Source of the DNA: Ceratodon purpureus
Lineage: Eukaryota; Streptophyta; Bryopsida; Pseudoditrichales; Ditrichaceae
Assembly: GCA_014871385.1 (NCBI GenBank)
Contig: CM026427.1
Span: 18,138,682-18,202,681 of the forward strand
Reading direction: 5' to 3'
DNA length: 64,000 nucleotides
Shown: positions 56,976-64,000 of the stretch, in pieces
Layout of the letters: each line of letters opens with the position of its first letter
Numbering within the stretch: the first letter of the stretch is position 1
Notes under the pieces: generated by a model
Seen by the model: the letters and a program-made list of their open reading frames with translations, nothing else
The model's database searches: none
What the model was told of the DNA's origin: nothing
Program-made: the position numbers and the translations under genes

Positions 56976-58142
56976 GTCACGAAGTGAATGAGGAAGTGCA
57001 AGATCTTCGGATCGTGGATGATGTTGTCATGGCCCAAACTGCGGATGAGCCTGTACGCACAAATATGGATTTAGATGTCACGGCCCAGTGTGCTCTGACC
57101 TTGCCAACGTGCGTAGAGGTCATTCCTAGCGATCAACCTCAGAATTCATTAGGGTCGATGGGTCCTGTGGAGGATCGGGATGTTGTAGAAGGCCAAGCCG
57201 AGGATGCTCAGGTATTTCATCTATCATTATATCTCGTTCCACTATTTCCTTGGAGAATGACTTGCCTTGCGACTGTCCTCATTGTATCATTCGTATAACC
57301 CCGTCCTAGTATAATATAGTAATGTCCATCTGTCATCGGTAGTTCCTCTCCAGGTGCGCGAGGCATCTGGATGTGACGTAAGTTCTAGTGAAGAATTCAG
57401 TCCTGTCCCGACAAGACCTCAGAGTGGTTGGTTGAACGTTGTCCTCGACCTCAATGGAATACTCTGCTCCAGTACTCCTAATTGGCCTGGAAAATCATTC
57501 GTTAGCCATGACCTTAGCATCCACTCAGCGTCCAAGCCAGCAGTCGTGGGCCCCAAGCTTGTTTGTGTCAGGCCCAATTGCGCTGATTTCCTTCGTCGGT
57601 TGTCAGCGTTCGCAACCATAACCGTCTGGAGTTCGATGAAGACTTCGACGACAAAAATGATCTGCGACTATCTGTTCGGTCCGATTCGTCCTATCTATCC
57701 GCTCAGAATTCTAGGTCAAGAGGACTGTCAGAGAGTTCCTATGGGCGTAGATTTTCGAGGTCGTCCGGTATGTATGAAGGAACTCGGGACTCAGAAGGAC
57801 ATCTTCCTTAAGCCGATGTCTGATGGTCTCTTTCGTAAATTTGGTGGCCTATATTCCGAAGCCAACACCATTTTTATCGACGACAGCCCGATCAAGCACT
57901 GTCAGAATAATTCTTACAATGTCCTTTTACTCTCCACTTGGAACAACCAGAATCCCGATGCCGCAGATGATCGTTTTTTGTTGTCGAAACTTTTGCCATA
58001 TCTTGTAGACCTACACCACTTTGTGGGGACAATCGCTAGATTCAGGGCCGAGCGTCCGATCGGGAAGAAAATGTATTATGATGACCGTTCTACCTGTGAA
58101 CAATACGCTAAGATTAATGAGGCAATTAGTTGTAGACCATAA
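56976..58142 (+). CDS. FCP1/NIF-like (HAD) phosphatase domain protein
   Basis: Exons 56976-57211 and 57354-58142 (donor CAG|GTATTT, acceptor CTCTCCAG, phase 0). The first exon needs one base from an upstream exon: 56976 follows a CCCAG acceptor, and a weak donor at 56752 in the preceding gene would fit the phase, so the two may be one gene. The second exon holds WLNVVLDLNGILCSS (DxDx(T/V) motif with the second Asp as Asn), TVWSSMKTSTTKMI, and IFIDDSPIKH (late HAD motif). This order is that of FCP1/NLI-interacting-factor phosphatases, which act on the RNA polymerase II C-terminal repeats. Asp to Asn in the catalytic pair would weaken or abolish catalysis. Target and cellular role unknown. Confidence 0.65.
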
Positions 58143-58372
58143 TCTCGCATGGTTCCGGTTCTCTACTTTGTTAATAGACATTTCATTACTGCCGCGCAGC
58201 TATTAGTATGTTGTACATCTTAACCACTTGCGTAATCTTTGTATCCAGACTACTCCTTTTGTAATACGAAGATCATATTTCTTTCTTGATCTACTCTGCC
58301 CCTTGCGACGAACCCTTATCCATTGCTGAATTATTGGTGGATGTATGTTTCTATTTGCTTTGTGTATTGCAG

Positions 58373-58687
58373 GATAATGCATGTCGAGCCTCTGTGGATT
58401 CTTTGAATTATGCTTATGGCTGCGGGCCCTCTCTACGTAGCAGAGGGCTTCTGTTGCAATCCGTTGCAACAGCGCAGTCCACGATGGACTATTCAGCTAT
58501 GGCTGTCGACGAAGGGGTTGTGGACAGCCCGGTTAACCTGTCCGTTCCCAAGACCCTAAAATCCCCTTCTCCTATGTGGCCACGGACCGTACTGCAGGTT
58601 CTATCTTTGAAACGACAGAGTTCTACCCCTACGAAGCGTGCTCTTTATAACAATGTGGAGGACATGCCGTCACCACCACCGGCAAAG
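58373..58687 (+). CDS. Probable exon of a gene truncated by Gy2
   Basis: The 105-codon frame is bounded by an acceptor (TGTATTGCAG, ending 58372) and a donor (AAAG|GTTGGT at 58688), phase 0 on both sides. It codes Ser/Pro/Lys-rich sequence with MDYSAMAVDEG (ATG 58484). The next exon is not found before the Gy2 LTR at 58853, so Gy2 may have separated it from the rest. Confidence 0.4.
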
Positions 58688-58852
58688 GTTGGTTTTCATT
58701 CCTCAGTATTCGCTTTTCATTCCTTTCTGATGTTTCATTCTTGTAAGTTTCTATCATGATGTTTCATTCTGATGTCCTTATTTTAGCTCAAGGCCACCTA
58801 AAATGATTGATCTTCTTATACTCTCGTCTAGGTCTAGTTCTAGCTTATGTAG

Positions 58853-59309
58853 TGTTAACCGGAGACCCAACCGGTCTCTCCCTTTAACCCCATCTAGTCC
58901 CCTCTCAGTTTCATCCAGAAAGTGTCCCGACAGTCATCCAGTTCCTGCGGATGAACTCTGTCAGTCGGCTGGATGAACTCTGTCGGAGCCGATTGGATGA
59001 ACTCTGTCGAAGCCGACTGGATGATTCTGTCCGTTTTCAGGGGGGTTTAAGAGGCAGGTTTAGGGTTTTGGGAGATCATTCTACACTAGAGCAGGTAGAG
59101 TCAGAGAGGTCTGAGAGCTGTTAGGAGCTGCTGTACCATGTTTTGGGGCTGTTTTGACCCATTTTATGCAGTTTGGACCTCTTTTTGCACTTGAATTGTA
59201 CATTTCCAGCATTCTATGAGGGTTTAGAGCACTTAGTTTAGTTGGGTTTTGTTGGGTTTTGATGGGATTGTGAAGGCTAGGGTTTAGTGGTTAAATCCTC
59301 CCTTTACCA
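58853..59309 (+). repeat. Gy2 5' LTR
   Basis: 457 bp, TGTTAACCGG to CCCTTTACCA. The edges are set by TG..CA and by the primer site; no second LTR is in the window. It contains three near-copies of GGATGAACTCTGTCGGAGCC (58945-59010) and telo-box-like AGGGTTT. Confidence 0.75.
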
Positions 59310-60479
59310 TTGGCGACCATGCTTTAGTTCGTACCATGTGATCTCCTGCTTGTTGTAGGCTGTTCCACACACTAGAGAGGTCTTGAAGTACACAAATCAG
59401 GTCTGCAGAGGTGCAACAGTGACTGTCAAGAGTCTTTAGGGGTGCTGAACTGCTGTTACTGTAATTCCGAGGTGCTGAACAATTGCTGGCCGAGTGTGGG
59501 AGTCACTGCAGTGTTAGAATCGGCCAGCTGAGTGCTGTCCAGCCACTAGCAGGATCCCAAGACTTCTGAAGTGAGGAGAAACTGTTGCAGTAGAGAGGGC
59601 AGTGGCGGCAAAGAGTTTTCAAGTGTTTTCAGAGGTGGAAACATTGGTGCAGCGACGGTTGCAGTCCAGCACGTGTCTAGGAAGCAGTAGCAGCAGGGGC
59701 GGCTCTGTTGCAAGCTGGTGGGCGCAGGTGCTGTGAGGAGGTGGAGGGCCAGATTTGCCTGGGCGTCAATCCTTGTGAACTGAGGGCAGTTCAAGAGCGA
59801 AAAAGGGGATAGGGCTGCTACAGGTCAGATTTGTGTTCCCACTGTAAAAAGGGGCGAAAGGTAAGTAACCCGAAATTTTAGGAATTCAAATTTCGAATTT
59901 CAAATCCGAAAATTTAGGATCTTAAAAATTTGAATTTTGAATTTTGAATTTGAGGACCTCGATTTGGGAATCTCGGTCAGCGATGGGACGTCGTTTTTGG
60001 GGACGTCGGTTGACATTGAGGACCTGGACCTGAGATTGGCCCAGGTCAGAACAGAGTGGTAATTTGGGTTGCTGAGTGCAGTTGGGCAGATTCAGGGTGA
60101 TTTCTGTTTCAAATATTGTCAGAACAGTAACTAGTACTATAACCACTGGACTGGATTTGCTAAAGGTCAATACAGTGTGAAAAAGGGGATAGGAACTAGT
60201 TAGGGGCAATTTAACTGAACTGCCTTGGTTTGTTCCTATTTGCTAAAAAAAAAGTGTCTGTAAACACTAATTAGGCCACACAGCCGTTTGTAGGTTTGCT
60301 GAGTCTAAAGTGGCAGGGACTACAAAATGTAAGGGAAGGAGCCAAGTATTGGTAGCTGACTGATTGGAGGAGGCCGAGCAGAGCCGACTGCAACGGACAG
60401 GGAGTAACAGCCACCAAGACTAGGAAGCACACACAGTCGACTGAACGCAGCCGACTGACAGTATCAGGCGTTGATACCC
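59310..60479 (+). other. Gy2 primer-binding site and leader
   Basis: Starts with T and TGGCGACCATGC (59311-59322), identical to Gy1. The rest is a 1.2-kb untranslated leader without a supported gene; 59870-59960 is a TTCAAATTT/AAATTTGAA-rich stretch. Confidence 0.6.
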
Positions 60480-63400
60480 ATGGAAGAAGGTGACTTGAAT
60501 GATCTGCAAGATGAGAGACAAGCCATGGAGGGGTACAAACGTTGGCTGCAACATGAGGAGCAGACAGTAGAGCCGACATCACCTGAGGTACGCAGCCGAC
60601 TTAGCTCGCAGGGCAGTGCAGCTCTGCAGGAGGGTGAACTCATTGACATGGAGGTCGAAAATGACATTTCACCATCAGAGGGGAGGACACAAGAAAGCCG
60701 ATTTGAAGAGGGAAGGCAGTTCGAAAAAGGCGATAGACTGAACAGTCATCCTGATCAAGCCATCATTCCCTGGAGATATGAGGACAAGAGAAGAACTGCG
60801 TCATTCAGGGGGGACTTCTCCCCTGCATTGGACAACTACAACACATTCTATGAGGAGAGACGTCAGACAAAGGAGGTCATCGCAGAGCCGACTCAGTGGC
60901 CAAGCACAGTCACTAGCAGAGCCGACATAGAAGCGGAGCCGACCCGGCTACGCAGCCGACCGGTATCTCCCGACCACCTGCCAAAAACTCCAGAGACACT
61001 GCCAGCCGCATTTCAGAACTTAAGGCAGAAATTGAAAGAAACCAGGAGTCGATCAGCTCAAGAGCATGGGCAAGTGAACCACCAAGATAGTATACCTGGC
61101 AGGAATGTTCACTTCTTGGATAAATTTCGACTGCAGTCGGGATGGGAGCTGGAAGAAGAGGACCAATGGGCACTAGAGGCCTTTGCGGCGGACTTACTAG
61201 CCAAGAAAGAAAGGGCCAGGCAACACCAAGCAGGTCAAAACCAAGGCAGGCCAGACCCTGGAAAGTACCTCATGCAGCTAGAGGCTCTGCATCAAGGTGC
61301 AGCATCGGGAGTGGCATCACTGCACCACTGGCATACAGAGTCACAGTGGCCAGAGAAGAATCCAACACCACAGGAGGCCGACTTTGACCGCCGTGTTGAA
61401 GAAGCAATGCAGAGATTGGCAGCACAAGAGTTGGCAGCACAGCAGTCGGCAGCGCAGCACTTGCTAGCACAGCAGTTGGCTACCCAACAGAGGGAACAAG
61501 AACGGCTCAAACGAGAGCAGTATGAGCATACACGAATCGAAGATTGGTGGAAGGAGCAAAAAAGGAGGCAGGAGTATGAGAGCATTGGAGAGATACCAGC
61601 AAGGCCGCCTGATTTATCTACTTTTCATTTGGAGTCAACTGTGGGCAAGAGCGTTTCAAGACCATTGCTTCCAGAGCCGACCTTGACACCACATAAGTTT
61701 TCTGGATATTTTGGCAGCCGGACAGGTGCTGTGTATGACGCACGACAGCCGACTCAATCAGTGTGGTATCTTGGGCAATCTGCACAGCCAGCTATTGGAG
61801 ACTCAATACCTGGTCCAATTGATGTAGCCCGGTCACTGGATGCTCGGCCTACTCCAGCACCTCCGGGCTATAGTTTTGGTGATCTTTTGCGAGCCGACCG
61901 GGCAATGCCGACTGCCACTAAAATATAGACGACTTATCCGGCCACTTTGGCAGGATGTCCCTCTGTAGTACCAGTAGTGCGCACAGCCGACTTTAAGTTA
62001 GCTCCTCCAAGGCCACCAGTCAGTGCAGAGCGGAAGCAATTACCGTACCGGGCATACAAGGAGGGAACTGACCCTGATGCTCACCTGAGGCATTTTGACA
62101 AGTGTGTTTGGTACAATGGAGAGACAGATGAGATTGTCATCATCCTCCTGTTTGGAACAACCCTTGTTGATAAGGCCCAGACCTGGTTTGATGATTGGCT
62201 GGATCATCACCCCAATTGTACTTGGGAGGAGGCAAAGGAGGCGTTCAAGATGCGATTTAGGGAGCAAGATTCTGATGAACAGGTGTTCATGACTCTAAGG
62301 ACCTTCAAACAAGGTGAGGGGGAGAAGGTTCAAGACTATTATGAGAGGTTTACAAAACTGATCAAGTGTTTGCAAACAGATGTTGGAGAAGGCTTCAAGC
62401 TAACCTACTTCAGGGCAAGCCTGCTGGACTACCTGAAGGTCACCACAAGCGCCCATACAGCCAACACTCTGGCTGATTTGCAGGAGGTAGCGCGGCGCTG
62501 TGAAACCAACTGCATCAATGCCTTAGGGGAGGAACTGTACTTTCAAGCCCGGCATACAGAGCCGACTAGTGGACAGCCGACTACCTTATCAGCTCAGGCG
62601 GAGGGAGCAGAGTCAGATAGTGGGAGGTATTGCACAGTCTGCAAGAAATACGGCCATGACGATGCTTATTGTTTTTTCAACCCAGCCAACCCGAACAATA
62701 GACTTCCACGACCTGAAGGTACACCAATTGTGGGGGTCGACGAAGTAACTGCTCAGCAACACGATAGCAACTCGAGCCGACGTGTTAACAGCCGACCTGT
62801 TGACAGCCGACCTGGGGGGTACCAGCATGATGGCTATGGCCAAATCGATACTTGCTATATTTGCGACGAGACCGACCATCAAATGCGGAACTGTCCTTAC
62901 AAGTTGAGGTTTGAGCAGTTTGTGGCATCTAGAACACTTGGCAGTGATACTGTGGGTGTCAATAATGTGGAACTGCAGGAGCTGGAAGAGGAGGAGCTGG
63001 AACTGCAAGAGCCATCTGAGGTGGCAGTTTCTCTAACCAGTGCAGCAAGACTGGAGGAGGGTCTTCCGTTGGAAGACAAAGAGGCACAGGAGGAGCTTGA
63101 AGGGGCCACAACAACCAACTTGGATGCCAACGCACCTACGGCACCAACTCTGGATGGTGACTGGATTGGTTTTATTAACCCTGATTGTCTACAGGATATC
63201 CCAAAGAAGGCGCCTGACACAAATATAGAGAGTCTTCCTGGAACCCAGCTAGAAGCTTTGGTGCAGGAGATTAGCCGCCAAATCCTGGAGACCCCGATTA
63301 CAGTATCGTTAGGACAACTGTTGGCAGTGGCCCCTACTCTCACAGAGTACTTGAAGAGTCAAGTGTTCGGAGCAAGTGCGTGCGAGCCGACTGCGTCTGT

Positions 63401-64000
63401 AGACTCGATTGAGCCGCCTGTACCAGCCGACCATACCGAGCCGACCGTGAAACAGGGTTCACTTGAGTTGATTCCAAGGGTCTCCAATGATCCAAGGATA
63501 CAACCTATGGTGGTTGTTGGAGCTGTGAATATTGATCTTGGTCGCCCTGTGATTTCTGTACAGGTGGAGGATTTGACCTTTAAGAACGTACTTCTGGAAG
63601 AGGGCTCTACAGTCAGCTTGATTACAGAAGAGGAGAAGGTGACGGTACCAGCATTACAGGAGGCCATTGGATTCAAGCAGCGGCTGCTATTTGTCAACAC
63701 TGCATTGAGGGAGACAATCTTGGCAGCAGAGCAGATAGCAGTACGGCAGGAGGATTTTCACTGCCCAACTGTTTTAGACAGTGAGGTCTCATTTCAAGGA
63801 GGAAGCTCCCTCGGTGGTTTCTTCGAGCCAACTCCTTTACAGAGCCGACCGCCACAGCCTTCTTCGGAGGACTCTCAGGATGATTATCAGGGCGCCACTC
63901 CAGCTTTTACGAAGCCGACTTTTACACAGCCGACTTCTATGGAGCCGACTGTTTTAAACTTAAGCTCCACCAATGGGCCCAAGGAAGAGCGACACCACCA
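60480..64000 (+). pseudogene. gag: Gy2 gag and start of protease, one in-frame stop, runs off the edge
   Basis: ATG 60480. A TAG at 61926-61928 interrupts; the same frame is then open without a stop to 64000. The N-terminal part is a Gln/Glu/Arg-rich coiled coil with AAQ repeats (61420-61480). The capsid-type gag domain lies at about 62040-62520 (YKEGTDPDAHLRHF, WYNGETDE). Two intact zinc knuckles follow: CTVCKKYGHDDAYC and CYICDETDHQMRNC. The protease region keeps ITVSLGQLL and NVLLEEGSTVSLITEEE. The active-site position reads Glu-Glu-Gly (63597) where Gy1 has Asp-Gly-Gly, so this protease should be inactive. After it the similarity to Gy1 fades, and EPT/QPT repeats coded by AGCCGACT appear. 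Confidence 0.8.

Larger units (their letters stand above)
58853..64000 (+). mobile_element. Gy2, Ty3/gypsy LTR retrotransposon, 5' part
   Basis: The LTR, primer site, leader, gag and start of protease are present; the rest is beyond the right edge. It is related to Gy1 (same primer site, same gag and zinc-knuckle layout, related PR region) but with little DNA identity. The word AGCCGAC occurs about 30 times, nearly always in this orientation. Confidence 0.85.

Overview
The window is a piece of a large, repeat-dominated plant-type nuclear genome. No ordinary housekeeping gene, tRNA or rRNA is visible. Almost everything that can be supported is a mobile element or a decayed piece of one. Evidence for a streptophyte: GT-AG introns, Ty3/gypsy LTR elements with a plant-type Transposase_32-like extra ORF, MULE and hAT transposases, a SUV39/SUVH-type SET protein, and TTTAGGG/telo-box-like motifs. 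The mixture of animal/protist-like DDE transposases with plant elements fits a charophyte or bryophyte-grade genome. Chara is my best guess, but that is inference only.

Layout. 1-2335: minus-strand LTR plus the first ORF of an old gypsy-like family (family G). 2677-3262: a 128-bp tandem repeat. 3.4-9.6 kb: a MULE/SWIM transposase gene with two minus-strand neighbours. 10.5-12.4 and 36.4-38.5 kb: more family-G copies (LTR, ORF1, integrase), originally contiguous and now split. 12412-36407: a 24.0-kb insertion, which is a young Ty3/gypsy element (Gy1; 609-bp LTRs differing at one base; 5-bp duplication GATCC). Inside Gy1, at 16673-27888, sits an 11.2-kb DNA transposon (here called T-SET; duplication GTAC; about 19-bp inverted ends). 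It carries an intact two-exon DDE transposase and, on the opposite strand, an intact-looking five-exon gene for a protein of about 1225 residues. That protein joins a family-G-like N-terminal domain, a coiled coil, a RING-H2 finger and a pre-SET/SET/post-SET histone methyltransferase module.

38.5-39.7 kb: a truncated hAT transposase. 39.9-40.3 kb: GC/poly-C sequence. 40.6-58.8 kb: a second probable large cargo-bearing element (here T-PAL), linked by a palindrome built on TTTAGCTCGA. It contains a decayed DUF7869-like transposase (minus), an AT-rich centre with a fold-back repeat, and plus-strand multi-exon genes with a ParB/DGQHR-like motif and an FCP1/NIF-like phosphatase domain. 58853 to the right edge: the 5' end of a second gypsy element (Gy2; LTR, gag, start of protease).

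A theme runs through the window: each element is saturated with its own short DNA motif (CCGG-type in family G at the left edge, CAGTA and ACCAG in Gy1, GTAC in T-SET, the TTTAGCTCGA palindrome in T-PAL, AGCCGAC in Gy2). In T-SET and T-PAL the motif fills introns and spacers. This resembles the motif accumulation known for VANDAL elements, whose VANC proteins bind element-specific motifs to block silencing. Together with the chromatin-type cargo genes, it suggests self-marking or anti-silencing systems carried on transposons.
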